NCBI GenBank assembly: GCA_965203725.1
Contig: CBDBDH010000002.1
Coordinates: 310,001 to 374,000 of the forward strand
Direction of reading: 5' to 3'
DNA from: WTFY01 sp965203725
GTDB taxonomy: Bacteria > Pseudomonadota > Gammaproteobacteria > UBA4575
DNA: 64,000 nucleotides
In this document: positions 17,458-26,264 of the stretch, piece by piece
Numbering within the stretch: position 1 is the stretch's first letter
Layout of the letters: every line of letters begins with the position of its first letter
The notes under the pieces: generated by a model
Seen by the model: the letters and a program-made list of their open reading frames with translations, nothing else
Database searches by the model: none
What the model was told of the DNA's origin: nothing
Program-made: the position numbers and the translations under genes

Positions 17458-18048
17458 ATGAACAAGAAAATTGAGAATATCTGTCCGGCGTGCGGGTCAT
17501 CCAAGTTTGAAAATTTGCATAAAAGCGAATCTTTTCATTATAAAAATAACGATTTTGTCATAGATTCATTTGAGTACAGCAAGTGCAGTGAATGTGGATT
17601 TGAGCTGATCAACCCCGCCCAGATTAAGAAAAATGAATCTAAGATCAAAGACCAATTCCGCCATATTGACGGTCTATTGACCGGAGAAGAAATAAAAGCG
17701 GTACGTGAAAAATATAACCTTACCCAAGAAGACGCTGCCCGTATTTTTGGTGGAGGGCCAAATGCATTTTCCAAGTATGAGCGGGGAGAAGTTGTCCAAA
17801 GTCAATCAATGGATAGGTTATTAAAATCGGCCTATGAAGACGAAGACTTTTACTCTCTTATCTTGGAGAAATGTGATGATACGCGTAAAAGAACGGTAAC
17901 TAGAAAAAGAATATCTGGATATAAAAGAATTGATATTGCGGAAGTTAATATAGGGACGCCTAGTAATATAGTATCTCTACAGTTCAAACGAGAAGGACCT
18001 GAATATGAGGTCGAAGGATTTGAAGAAACAAATATGGCCTTTGGATAA
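17458..18048 (+). CDS. mqsA: MqsA-like antitoxin with C-terminal extension
   Basis: 196 residues. The N-terminal zinc-binding part has CPAC (C9, C12) and CSEC (C43, C46), as in MqsA. An HTH domain follows (about 73-125) with LTQEDAARIFGGGPNAFSK, the MqsA signature. E. coli MqsA ends near 131 residues; here about 60 more residues follow, ending EYEVEGFEETNMAFG. In TAC systems such an extension is the chaperone-addiction segment that makes the antitoxin depend on its SecB-like partner. It neutralises MqsR and probably represses the operon. It is followed after two bases by the chaperone gene. Confidence 0.85.
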   Translation: MNKKIENICPACGSSKFENLHKSESFHYKNNDFVIDSFEYSKCSECGFELINPAQIKKNESKIKDQFRHIDGLLTGEEIKAVREKYNLTQEDAARIFGGGPNAFSKYERGEVVQSQSMDRLLKSAYEDEDFYSLILEKCDDTRKRTVTRKRISGYKRIDIAEVNIGTPSNIVSLQFKREGPEYEVEGFEETNMAFG

Positions 18049-18050
18049 TA

Positions 18051-18569
18051 ATGGACAAGCGCGTTATATCCAGGGCAGCAAGAAAGCTAGAATTAAGAGA
18101 TGTGGCTCTTCATACATCCTCGCTCACTAGGAATAAAAAAGTTGATCCGTCTTTGTACCCGTACTCGATCGATAAAGACACAACCATTCAAGTTAAATCA
18201 GAAGAGCTTTCGTTTACAGATGAATCAAATGAAAACATATCTATCTTAAGATCATTTATTAATTTTGAGCTAGTTGGCTTTCCCCGTGGTGAAAGCCCTT
18301 CACAGAAGCTTTTTACAATAAACACTGTTTATAGGGTGGACTATGAAATAGTAAAAGCACTGACAACTGAAGAGATAAAAGAGTTTTCAACGTTTAACAC
18401 AGTGCATAATGCATGGCCATTTTGGAGACAACATATTCACTACATCTCAAACAATGCACAAATTCCCCGTATAACCATCCCATTGTTTAGAAGCACTGGC
18501 ACAAATAAACCCGTCAAGAAGAAGAAAAGAAGAAGGGCAGTTTCCGCCAAAAAGCGGCAAGACCCCTAA
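18051..18569 (+). CDS. SecB-like chaperone of the TAC module
   Basis: 172 residues, start two bases after the antitoxin stop. The region FNTVHNAWPFWRQHIHYISN followed by IPRITIPLF resembles the conserved C-terminal core of SecB-like proteins (HxxWPxxR...GLPxLxxPL). The preceding NFELVGFPRGESPSQKLFTI region fits the SecB beta-sheet. A very basic tail (KPVKKKKRRR) ends the protein. In TAC operons this chaperone binds the antitoxin extension, protects it and allows toxin neutralisation. A separate housekeeping SecB cannot be excluded elsewhere. The identification rests on pattern and operon position. Confidence 0.72.
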   Translation: MDKRVISRAARKLELRDVALHTSSLTRNKKVDPSLYPYSIDKDTTIQVKSEELSFTDESNENISILRSFINFELVGFPRGESPSQKLFTINTVYRVDYEIVKALTTEEIKEFSTFNTVHNAWPFWRQHIHYISNNAQIPRITIPLFRSTGTNKPVKKKKRRRAVSAKKRQDP

Positions 18570-18638
18570 CACCGGACTGGTCCGCTGATCAACTGGCATC
18601 CAAAAGTATTCAACCGCGGGTGCCTATAAATGCGAAGA

Positions 18639-18665
18639 ATTTGACAAGCATGTTCGGGCCTCCTG
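18639..18665. repeat. Right copy of the imperfect direct repeat bracketing the TAC island
   Basis: Partner of 16814-16840 (22 of 27 identical, same orientation). It lies about 70 bp after the chaperone stop. Between it and the TPP riboswitch (18666-18845) I see no credible gene. Confidence 0.5.
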
Positions 18666-18845
18666 ATCAGCCATGGGTGAGAATGCGTCTGCCTTTGTGT
18701 CTGGTGTCCAAGGCACATGGGCAAGAGATAACAACCTCCTTAAATCGACCCCTTTATATGTGCGCTGCAAAGACAAAACAAAGGGCGGATCCCACACATT
18801 GCGTATACACAAAACCGGCCCGATCCTTTAGTATTACAGGCTCTG

Positions 18846-18930
18846 AGGCTAGGGGTGCCCGGCTGTGGATCACGGGCTGAGAATGACCCTTGGAACCTGA
18901 ACCAGATCATGCTGGCGGAGGGAAGCTCGG
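18846..18930 (+). promoter_or_regulatory. TPP (THI-box) riboswitch
   Basis: Contains the THI-box hallmarks in order: GGGGTGCCC, then GGCTGAGAATGACCC, then GGAACCTGA, then GGCGGAGGGAAGC. This binds thiamine pyrophosphate and reduces expression of the downstream gene. It ends about 70 bp before the thiC start, in the usual position. Confidence 0.93.
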
Positions 18931-18999
18931 ATGCAGAAATTTCTTGGCATGCGCTTTTGCTCTGCTGCGATACGAGGACCTTAGCAAGAGGTAGACTTT

Positions 19000-20892
19000 A
19001 TGAGCGCCAGTGCCAGTTCCATGCAGGAAAAATCTGCACAGTTGTCTTCGGATATCCAGCAGCCCCTTCCGGGCTCGCGCAAAATCTACGTCAAGGGGTC
19101 GCGCGAGGACCTGAAAGTCGGGATGCGCGAAGTGCAGTGTTCGGCGACGGCTGCCAGTTTCGGTGAAGAGGTAAACCCTCCCATCACCGTGTACGACACC
19201 TCGGGCCCCTATTCCGATCCGGACATCGAAGTGGATTTGCTCCAGGGCCTGCCTGCAGTGCGAAAGGACTGGATCGAAGGGCGCAATGACACCTTGCTAC
19301 TTGCCGGCCCTTCTTCACAATTCGGCACGGCCCGGCAAAGTGACCCGCGTACCGCACACCTGCGTTTTGCTCATTACCACCCTCCGCGCCGTGCAAGGCC
19401 GGGCCGTGCAGTCACGCAGATGCACTATGCACGCCGGGGCATCATCACGCCCGAGATGGAGTACGTAGCCCTGCGCGAGGACATGCGGCTGCGCGAACAC
19501 CGCAATGACCCCCGCTACGAAAAACTCCTGCGCCAGCACAAGGGGCAGGGCTTCGGTGCAAATCTGCCCGAGGAAATCACCCCGGAGTTTGTGCGCACGG
19601 AAGTGGCCAGCGGGCGGGCCATCATTCCGAGCAACATCAACCATCCGGAATCGGAGCCGATGATCATCGGTCGAAATTTCCTGGTCAAGGTCAACACCAA
19701 TCTGGGCAACTCGTCCGTGGCTTCCTCGATCGAGGAGGAAGTGGAGAAGATGGTATGGGCGGTGCGCTGGGGCAGCGATACGGTCATGGACCTTTCGACC
19801 GGAAAACACATCCATGAGACCCGGGAATGGATCATCCGCAACTCGCCGGTGCCGATCGGCACGGTTCCCATCTACCAGGCGCTGGAAAAGGTGAATGGCA
19901 AGGCGGAGGAGCTGACCTGGGAGATGTTCCGGGATACGCTCATCGAGCAGGCCGAGCAGGGGGTGGACTACTTCACGATCCATGCCGGTGTGCGCCTGGC
20001 CTACGTGCCCATGACGGTAAAGCGCGTCACCGGCATCGTCTCGCGCGGGGGCTCGATCATGGCGAAATGGTGCCTGGCCCATCACCAGGAAAGCTTCCTT
20101 TACACCCACTTCGAGGAAATCTGTGAAATCATGCAGGCCTACGACGTGGCGTTTTCGCTAGGCGACGGTCTGCGTCCCGGGTCCATTGCCGATGCCAACG
20201 ACGAGGCGCAGTTTGCAGAGCTGGAGACGCTGGGCGAGCTGACCGAGACGGCATGGGACCATGACGTCCAGGTCATGATCGAGGGGCCCGGTCACATTCC
20301 GCTGCAGATGGTTCGCGAAAATGTAGAGCGGGAAATGAAGGACTGCCGGGAAGCCCCCTTCTACACGCTGGGTCCGCTGGTCACCGATATCGCACCCGGC
20401 TACGATCATATTACCTCCGCCATCGGAGCGGCGAACATCGGCTGGTACGGCACGGCGATGCTTTGCTACGTCACGCCCAAGGAACACCTGGGGCTGCCGG
20501 ACAAGCAGGATGTCCGAGATGGCATCATTACCTACAAGATTGCTGCACATGCGGCGGATCTCGGCAAGGGCCACCCGGGTGCCCAGATCCGCGACAATGC
20601 ATTGTCCAAGGCACGCTTTGAGTTTCGCTGGGAAGACCAGTTCAACCTGGGCCTGGACCCGCAGCACGCCCGTGCGCTGCACGATGAAACCCTGCCCAGG
20701 GAGGCTGCAAAAGTGGCGCATTTCTGTTCCATGTGCGGTCCGCATTTCTGCTCGATGAAAATCACGCAGGATGTCCGCGACTATGCCGCGAAGCAGGGCA
20801 TTGTGGAGATATCGCTTGCCATCGAGAAGGGGTTGCAGGACAAGGCCCGGGAGTTTCGCGAAGCTGAAGCCAAGGCAGGCCAGGGGATCTAG
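19000..20892 (+). CDS. thiC: Phosphomethylpyrimidine synthase ThiC
   Basis: 630 residues, start ATG with AAGAGGT upstream. ThiC converts aminoimidazole ribotide to HMP-phosphate in thiamine synthesis using a SAM radical. The C-terminal CSMCGPHFC motif (CxxCxxxxC, Cys near 575, 578 and 583) binds the 4Fe-4S cluster. Other family blocks are present, for example RRGIITPEMEYVA and MIEGPGHIP. It is controlled by the TPP riboswitch upstream. No other thi gene is adjacent. Confidence 0.98.
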   Translation: MSASASSMQEKSAQLSSDIQQPLPGSRKIYVKGSREDLKVGMREVQCSATAASFGEEVNPPITVYDTSGPYSDPDIEVDLLQGLPAVRKDWIEGRNDTLLLAGPSSQFGTARQSDPRTAHLRFAHYHPPRRARPGRAVTQMHYARRGIITPEMEYVALREDMRLREHRNDPRYEKLLRQHKGQGFGANLPEEITPEFVRTEVASGRAIIPSNINHPESEPMIIGRNFLVKVNTNLGNSSVASSIEEEVEKMVWAVRWGSDTVMDLSTGKHIHETREWIIRNSPVPIGTVPIYQALEKVNGKAEELTWEMFRDTLIEQAEQGVDYFTIHAGVRLAYVPMTVKRVTGIVSRGGSIMAKWCLAHHQESFLYTHFEEICEIMQAYDVAFSLGDGLRPGSIADANDEAQFAELETLGELTETAWDHDVQVMIEGPGHIPLQMVRENVEREMKDCREAPFYTLGPLVTDIAPGYDHITSAIGAANIGWYGTAMLCYVTPKEHLGLPDKQDVRDGIITYKIAAHAADLGKGHPGAQIRDNALSKARFEFRWEDQFNLGLDPQHARALHDETLPREAAKVAHFCSMCGPHFCSMKITQDVRDYAAKQGIVEISLAIEKGLQDKAREFREAEAKAGQGI

Positions 20893-20918
20893 CCGGGACA
20901 CCTCGGGGGAAAGTTGCG

Positions 20919-21542
20919 GTGATTCGGAAATTACAGCCGGTGAGCAGCGATCAGGCACTGGCCGGCCGACAGGAGGCGATGCCGGTAACCAACCGCCACT
21001 ACGTGAACGGCAACCCGCTGTCCCCGCCTTTTCCGGACGGCATGGCCCTGGCCATGTTCGGGCTGGGCTGTTTCTGGGGGGCGGAGAAAAAGTTCTGGGA
21101 GTTGGCCGGGGTGTATTCAACTTCTGTGGGTTACTCCGGCGGATTCACGCCAAACCCGACCTATCGGGAAGTCTGCACCGGCAGGACGGGACACAATGAG
21201 GTCGTGCGCATCGTGTACCCGCCCGAGCTTGTCAGCTATGCCAGCCTGGTCCGGTTGTTCTGGGAGTCGCACGACCCGACCCAGGGGATGCGCCAGGGGA
21301 ACGACCGGGGCACCCAGTACCGCTCCGGCATCTATGTGTATGACGAGGAGCAGAAAGCCGTTGCCGAGCAGACCCGCCAGCAATACCAGCAGGCCTTGGC
21401 CCGGCAGGGCCATTCGTCCATCACGACCGAAATTGTCGAAGCCTCGGAATTTTACTATGCGGAGGATTATCACCAGCAATACCTGGCAAAGAACCCGAAT
21501 GGCTACTGCGGCCTGGGCGGGACCGGGGTTTCATTGGCCTGA
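20919..21542 (+). CDS. msrA: Peptide methionine (S)-S-oxide reductase (cytoplasmic)
   Basis: 207 residues from a GTG with GGGGGA upstream. The catalytic motif is FGLGCFWGAEKKF (GCFWG with the active Cys near residue 51), followed by GYSGG and DPTQGMRQGNDRGTQYRS. The C-terminus holds EDYHQQYLAKNPNGYCGLGG, providing a likely resolving Cys. It repairs methionine S-sulfoxide in proteins. No signal peptide is present, unlike the second MsrA at 46 kb. It is in line with thiC and pdxH and may share their transcript. Confidence 0.95.
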   Translation: MIRKLQPVSSDQALAGRQEAMPVTNRHYVNGNPLSPPFPDGMALAMFGLGCFWGAEKKFWELAGVYSTSVGYSGGFTPNPTYREVCTGRTGHNEVVRIVYPPELVSYASLVRLFWESHDPTQGMRQGNDRGTQYRSGIYVYDEEQKAVAEQTRQQYQQALARQGHSSITTEIVEASEFYYAEDYHQQYLAKNPNGYCGLGGTGVSLA

Positions 21543-21562
21543 CCCTGCAACGAGAAAGCCCG

Positions 21563-22213
21563 ATGCCAGGAAAGAACGATACCGAGGGGCCCGAGAAACC
21601 CTATCACACTGCAACGCTGGACGAACAGACTGCAGCAAGAAGCCCCTTTGAGCAGTTCCGGCGATGGTTCGAGGAGATGCTTGCATCGGGGTTCACGGAG
21701 CCCCATGCGATGAACCTGGCGACGGTCAGCCGCGCGGGCGAGGTATCTTCGCGCATGGTCCTGCTGAAGGCCTTCGATGAAGCGGGATTCGTTTTCTTTA
21801 CCAATTACAACAGCAGCAAGGCCCGGGATTTGCACGCCACACGAACGGCCGCGCTTTGTTTCTGGTGGGACAAGCTGTATCGGCAGGTACGGATTTCGGG
21901 CCGGGTTGAAAAAATACCGGCTGCGGATTCCGCCGAGTATTTTCGCTCACGTCCCAGAGGCAGCCAGCTGGGCACCCTGGCCTCGCAGCAAAGCCAGGTG
22001 ATCGGAGACTATTCGGTACTGGAGAAGGCGTACCAGCATCTGCAGCAGCGCTACCAGGGGCAGGAAATCCCCTGTCCGGAACACTGGGGGGGCTACCGGC
22101 TCATCCCGGATCGGTTCGAGTTCTGGCAAGGACGCCCGAACCGGCTGCACGACCGCCTGCGCTACACGCCGGCTTCAGGCCAGGAGTGGGAGCTCGAAAG
22201 ACTGTCTCCCTGA
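21563..22213 (+). CDS. pdxH: Pyridoxamine 5'-phosphate oxidase
   Basis: 216 residues, the usual PdxH length. FMN- and PLP-binding blocks are visible: SRMVLLKAFDEAGFVFFTNY, SSKARDL, ALCFWWDKLYRQVRISG and the C-terminal FEFWQGRPNRLHDRLRY. It oxidises PNP or PMP to PLP using FMN and oxygen. It starts 20 bp after msrA. Confidence 0.97.
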   Translation: MPGKNDTEGPEKPYHTATLDEQTAARSPFEQFRRWFEEMLASGFTEPHAMNLATVSRAGEVSSRMVLLKAFDEAGFVFFTNYNSSKARDLHATRTAALCFWWDKLYRQVRISGRVEKIPAADSAEYFRSRPRGSQLGTLASQQSQVIGDYSVLEKAYQHLQQRYQGQEIPCPEHWGGYRLIPDRFEFWQGRPNRLHDRLRYTPASGQEWELERLSP

Positions 22214-22238
22214 ACCGTGCAGGGCTGCACGTCAGGTT

Positions 22239-22457
22239 TCATTCATAGACCAGGTGCCACTCGGGATCCGGTTTCTGTTTTTCCGGCCAGTACGTCTTGT
22301 CCGGGTTTTCCAGGTTCAGCGTTTCACATTTTTCACGCGCCTCTCCATAGGTCATCGTCTCGTCCGTGAACCTGCCCGTTTCAAATTCGTACTTGTATTT
22401 CCAGGCAATGATGTAGCCGGGGTCCTCGGCCTGGCGTACCAAGTTTTCTGTACTCAT
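22239..22457 (-). CDS. Small conserved-looking hypothetical protein
   Basis: 72 residues with a clear AAAGGA ribosome-binding site seven bases before ATG. The protein is acidic and rich in aromatic residues (GYIIAWKYKYEFETG). I do not recognise the family; no membrane segment or signal peptide is present. The start signal and base composition support it as real. It is convergent with pdxH. Confidence 0.55.
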   Translation of the reverse strand: MSTENLVRQAEDPGYIIAWKYKYEFETGRFTDETMTYGEAREKCETLNLENPDKTYWPEKQKPDPEWHLVYE

Positions 22458-22586
22458 AGTCAGGTCCTTTTCTCAGCGCCAAATACTGGCAAATCATCTT
22501 CTTCAAGGTATTGAAATAAAACGGCTGCACAACGCGTGTGTCAGCCGGGGATTTTTATCAAAAATGTCAGTCTGTATGCAACTCTT

Positions 22587-22985
22587 TCAGTCATTTGATC
22601 CCTGCCCCGAAACCTGTGGGCCAGCGATCCTGCGCCGAGCCTCCAGGGAAACTTCCCACTGCACTTGATAAACACTTTGTCCAGCAGTGGGGCCTTTGGG
22701 CCCGCTCGGACTGATGGTGGTCGACTGGGGTCCCATGACCTGGCGGCAGTAGCGGACCGCAGCCTGCGGAAATTCGGGGCACTCGAAGGGCAGGGCATGG
22801 CGCACCTCATAGGTCAATGCCCTGTCTTCTCCTGCTATGGCCTCCAGGTCCGCCAGCAGGTGGGAGTGGAAGCTTCCTTCAAATTCCGCATCGAACAGCA
22901 CCTTGCAGCCTGGCCTGCCGCTGTGCCTGGCGGCTTTCAGATCATCGGGGATCAAGCCGTGGAAGAAGAAAGTTGCTTGAGCCAT
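22587..22985 (-). CDS. Hypothetical protein
   Basis: 132 residues beginning MAQATFFFHGLIPDDLK. No recognised motif; possibly a small soluble protein with one beta-rich domain and a disordered Ser/Gly/Pro-rich C-terminal part (residues about 90-132). It is divergent from the small gene at 23016. A UPF or DUF assignment would need a search. Confidence 0.5.
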   Translation of the reverse strand: MAQATFFFHGLIPDDLKAARHSGRPGCKVLFDAEFEGSFHSHLLADLEAIAGEDRALTYEVRHALPFECPEFPQAAVRYCRQVMGPQSTTISPSGPKGPTAGQSVYQVQWEVSLEARRRIAGPQVSGQGSND

Positions 22986-23015
22986 GCAAGAAAGGGGTGC
23001 GCTACAATCGAGTCC

Positions 23016-23243
23016 ATGGAGTATAGGCTACAAACCGACGTTTCTGAATTTGTAATCCGGCAGGAACCGCTGGGCCTGTGGGACCTGTGGGTCGATGGCA
23101 TGCCGACGCTGACCTTTGCGACCCCCGAAGATGCCGCCAGGGCCGTGTACGAGCAGGATTCCGGTTACATCGTCTGGGACCAGCTGGAAGAACACAGCGC
23201 CCCAAAGGACTTGGGCGGCTGGGAGCCGGTCGGGCAGGAATAA
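23016..23243 (+). CDS. Small hypothetical protein
   Basis: 75 residues starting MEYRLQTDVSEFVIRQEP; acidic, with GLWDLWVDGMPTLTFATPED near the middle. The ribosome-binding site is weak. A TACAAT box sits 8 bp upstream of the ATG, so a leaderless transcript is possible. No family recognised. Confidence 0.5.
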   Translation: MEYRLQTDVSEFVIRQEPLGLWDLWVDGMPTLTFATPEDAARAVYEQDSGYIVWDQLEEHSAPKDLGGWEPVGQE

Positions 23244-23326
23244 GGGCGGTTGCCGTCGGAGACGTACGCGTTTCAACCTCGCTTGCCGAGTGAGAGTCGG
23301 CCCTGAAAGCCGGCTCCCGTTACGGC

Positions 23327-24601
23327 TTAGCCGGATTTTTCAAGGGCCTGGTCGATGTCTTCCAGGATGTCATCGATATGTTCGATCCCGATCGACAGCC
23401 TCACCAGGTCATCACTGACACCGGCCACTTTCTGCTCTTCCTTGGACAGCTGGCGGTGCGTGGTGGTGGCCGGATGGCAGGCCAGCGACTTGGCATCACC
23501 GATGTTGACCAGCCGAACGACCAAGTTCAGGGCATCAATGAACTTCACCCCGGCATCGAGTCCTCCCTTGATTCCGAAACTCAGGATTCCGGAGGCCCGC
23601 CCGCCGCAATATTTTTCCACCAGAGGGTGGTCTTCATGCGTGGGCAGTCCGGCATAGTTCACCCAGGTGACATTCGGGTGTTTTTGCAGGTGCTCGGCCA
23701 CGGCCAGTGCATTTTCACAGTGGCGGTCCATGCGCACCGGCAGGCTCTCCACCCCCTGCAGCACCAGGAAACTGTTCAGGGGCGAAATCGCGGGCCCGAT
23801 GTTGCGCAGCGGTACGACCCGGACACGGCCGATGTACGCGGCCTGGCCTAGCGCTTCCGTGTAGACCACGCCGTGATAGGAGGGGTCCGGTTCGTTCAGC
23901 ATGGGGAACCGTTCCTTGTGGTCGGCCCACGGGAAGTTCCCGGAATCCACGACGATGCCTCCGATCGTCGTGCCGTGCCCGGTCATGTACTTGGTCAGTG
24001 AATGAATGACGATATCCGCTCCAAACTCGAAGGGCCGGCACAGGTAAGGGCTCGGCACGGTGTTGTCCACCATGACCGGGACTCCCTGGGCATGGGCGAC
24101 CTCGACCGTTTTTTCCAGGTCGATGATGTTGCCGGCCGGGTTGCCGAGGGATTCGCAGAAAACGGCTTTTGTGTTGTCATCGATGGCAGCGGCAATGGCG
24201 TCCATGTCGCGGTAGTCGACGAAGCGGACATCAATCCCGAGTTTTGGCAGGGTATGCGCAAACAGGTTGTACGTGCCCCCGTACAAGGTGGTTACCGAAA
24301 CGATGTTGTCTCCGCGTTCCGCAATCGCAAAAATGGCCAGGGAAATGGCCGCCATTCCGGAGGACAGGGCCAGCGCGCCGATCCCCCCCTCCATCGCCGC
24401 AATGCGCTGCTCCAGCACCGCGGTGGTCGGATTCATGATGCGCGTGTAAATGTTTCCCTCGACCTTGAGGTCGAACAGGTCGGCCCCGTGCTGGGTGTTG
24501 TCAAACGCATAAGACGAGGTCTGGTAGATCGGTACGGCAACCGCCTTGGTGGTTGCTTCGGGCGAGTAGCCACTGTGTATGGCAAGGGTTTCAATTTTCA
24601 T
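23327..24601 (-). CDS. metY: O-acetylhomoserine sulfhydrylase (Cys/Met metabolism PLP enzyme)
   Basis: 424 residues, longer than MetB/MetC and typical of MetY. The PLP-binding Lys is K204 in IHSLTKYMTGHGTTIGG. Other family blocks: YTRIMNPTTAVLEQRIAAMEG and MVDNTVPSPYLCRPFEFGAD. It forms homocysteine from O-acetylhomoserine and sulfide. A sigma70-like promoter lies about 90 bp upstream. Confidence 0.93.
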   Translation of the reverse strand: MKIETLAIHSGYSPEATTKAVAVPIYQTSSYAFDNTQHGADLFDLKVEGNIYTRIMNPTTAVLEQRIAAMEGGIGALALSSGMAAISLAIFAIAERGDNIVSVTTLYGGTYNLFAHTLPKLGIDVRFVDYRDMDAIAAAIDDNTKAVFCESLGNPAGNIIDLEKTVEVAHAQGVPVMVDNTVPSPYLCRPFEFGADIVIHSLTKYMTGHGTTIGGIVVDSGNFPWADHKERFPMLNEPDPSYHGVVYTEALGQAAYIGRVRVVPLRNIGPAISPLNSFLVLQGVESLPVRMDRHCENALAVAEHLQKHPNVTWVNYAGLPTHEDHPLVEKYCGGRASGILSFGIKGGLDAGVKFIDALNLVVRLVNIGDAKSLACHPATTTHRQLSKEEQKVAGVSDDLVRLSIGIEHIDDILEDIDQALEKSG

Positions 24602-24691
24602 GAACGGGTTTCCTTAAAAAAGACAAGAACCTGCGGTGCTCCAGCCTGGACAAGAGACAGCTTTGGATCCTGAAAATTTATGGGGTAAGTA

Positions 24692-24719
24692 GTTATAGCA
24701 GTAACCGGTCCTTGTCAAT
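24692..24719 (-). promoter_or_regulatory. Candidate sigma70 promoter of metY
   Basis: On the minus strand TTGACA is followed by TATAAC at 16-bp spacing. It gives a leader of roughly 85 bases before the metY ATG. I saw no SAM riboswitch in the leader. Confidence 0.45.
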
Positions 24720-24810
24720 CTAACGTGAAAAACATGGCAAGCTCTATATCCTGATTGAAAGAGTCCGGCAATTGTGGATGCGTGGCCAGGGAGGAAAATG
24801 CCTGCCTGGG

Positions 24811-25056
24811 TCAGTTGGCCGCCTGCTGCTCCCATTCCGACGGCGTAAAGGTCTTGATGCTCAGCGCATGCAGCGCGCCGCTGGCAATTTGTGACTTGAC
24901 CGTCGAGTAGACGAGCTGGTGTTCCTTGACCATGCTCATGCCCTCGAAGCGTTCGCTGATCACGGTGGCCTCATACTTGCCCTCGGTGCCACTGACAATG
25001 GCTTGCGAGCCGGGCACACCCTGTTCAATCAGGCTCTTGATTTCTTCTGCATGCAT
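24811..25056 (-). CDS. ibaG: BolA/IbaG family protein
   Basis: 81 residues from the ATG at 25056; the frame is open further upstream but overlaps the rnd 3' end. The family core reads RFEGMSMVKEHQLVYSTVKS and ALSIKTFTPSEW, closest to the IbaG (YrbA) branch. BolA-family proteins partner with monothiol glutaredoxins in Fe-S cluster handling. A GrxD gene lies at 58.6 kb in this window. Confidence 0.85.
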   Translation of the reverse strand: MHAEEIKSLIEQGVPGSQAIVSGTEGKYEATVISERFEGMSMVKEHQLVYSTVKSQIASGALHALSIKTFTPSEWEQQAAN

Positions 25057-25118
25057 AAGATGACGGGCCTCCTGCGGCATCCCGCCAGGTTTTTGAAAAA
25101 CCTGCGCAGGACACGCGA

Positions 25119-26264
25119 TTATACCCGGTTGCACACCTGATTTTCATTATTCTTCCCCGGGGACTCTTCTGCGAGGAGCTGTTTCAGGCCATCGCCGATC
25201 AGGTCCAGACGCCAGCCCTGCAGCTTGTGCAATTCTTCCGCTTCACAGACCAGGGTTTCCAGCATGCTGCGGGTGGCCAGAAAGTTGGGCGTGATGCCGA
25301 GCTGTTCGGCCCGTTCACGGACAAAGGCCTTGGCCTGCTTGAGCAGTTTGCGCTGCTGGCGCGACAGGGTGGAGGCTGCGATCGTCTTGGGCCAGTCCCT
25401 TTTGGGGGTCTGCATGGCCTGGTCCATGCAATCGAGCAGCTTTGCGCCATACCGCCCCCGCTGTTTTCGAGTCAAAAGTTCCACCTTGGCCAGGGCTGCG
25501 GCACCGGTGGGCTGCCTGACTGCAAGCTCATGCAGGGTCTCATCGCGCAGGATCCATTGCCTTGGCCGGTTTTGCCGCATGGCCTCGCGCTCCCGCCAAT
25601 GCGCAAGCCATTTGAGGACATTCAGCTGTTTCGATGACAGTTTTCTGGCGCCCTTCACCGATTTCCACACACTGTGAGTATCGATCCTGTACTTGTTCAC
25701 GTCATTCATCTGCCGGCATTCGCTTTCCACCCAGTGCGTGCGTCCTTTGTCTTCAAGTTCCTTTTTCAACAACGCGTAGATCTGCGACAGGTACCGCACA
25801 TCATTGGCGGCGTACTGGATGGCCTTCTCGGGCAGCGGGCGCCGGGTCCAGACCGAGCGGGACAGGGACTTGTCGAGATGCACACCGCACAAGCTGTCGA
25901 CGAGCTGCGCATAGCTGACCTGGTCCCCATGGCCCAGTGCGCTGGCGGCGATCTGGGTATCGAAGACGGGATGCGGGATTTCCCCGTGGATCATGAACAG
26001 GATTTCGAGATCCTGGCGTGCCGCGTGGAAAACTTTCGTGATGGTTTTCGAGGCAAAAAGCTTATTCAGTATCGACAAGTCCTTTATGATGAGCGTATCG
26101 ATACAAACGATCCGGGTTTCCGTAGCGATTTGCATCAAACACAGCTTGGGGTAGTACGTGTCCTCGCGCATGAACTCGGTATCCGCGCAAATCCAGTCCT
26201 GGCGGACTGCATGCGTACAAAAGGCCTCCAACTGATCCAGATTGTCGATGATTTCTATTTCCAT
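25119..26264 (-). CDS. rnd: Ribonuclease D
   Basis: 381 residues. The DEDD exonuclease domain begins with CADTEFMREDTYYPKLCLMQ (Exo I, catalytic Asp and Glu), then VFHAARQDLEI (Exo II) and a final IQYAANDVRYL (Exo III Tyr/Asp). An HRDC domain follows near residues 210-290. It trims tRNA 3' ends. Its 5' end overlaps that of the divergent ChaN-like gene by about 17 bp. Confidence 0.95.
   Translation of the reverse strand: MEIEIIDNLDQLEAFCTHAVRQDWICADTEFMREDTYYPKLCLMQIATETRIVCIDTLIIKDLSILNKLFASKTITKVFHAARQDLEILFMIHGEIPHPVFDTQIAASALGHGDQVSYAQLVDSLCGVHLDKSLSRSVWTRRPLPEKAIQYAANDVRYLSQIYALLKKELEDKGRTHWVESECRQMNDVNKYRIDTHSVWKSVKGARKLSSKQLNVLKWLAHWREREAMRQNRPRQWILRDETLHELAVRQPTGAAALAKVELLTRKQRGRYGAKLLDCMDQAMQTPKRDWPKTIAASTLSRQQRKLLKQAKAFVRERAEQLGITPNFLATRSMLETLVCEAEELHKLQGWRLDLIGDGLKQLLAEESPGKNNENQVCNRV

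Noticed and set aside
22214..22238. GTGCAG-GG-CTGCAC palindrome after pdxH
   Set aside because: The stem is short with a 2-base loop and no T-run follows, so a terminator is not supported.
24602..24810. Possible SAM riboswitch before metY
   Set aside because: The known SAM-I, SAM-II and SAM/SAH core motifs were not found; only a promoter is supported.
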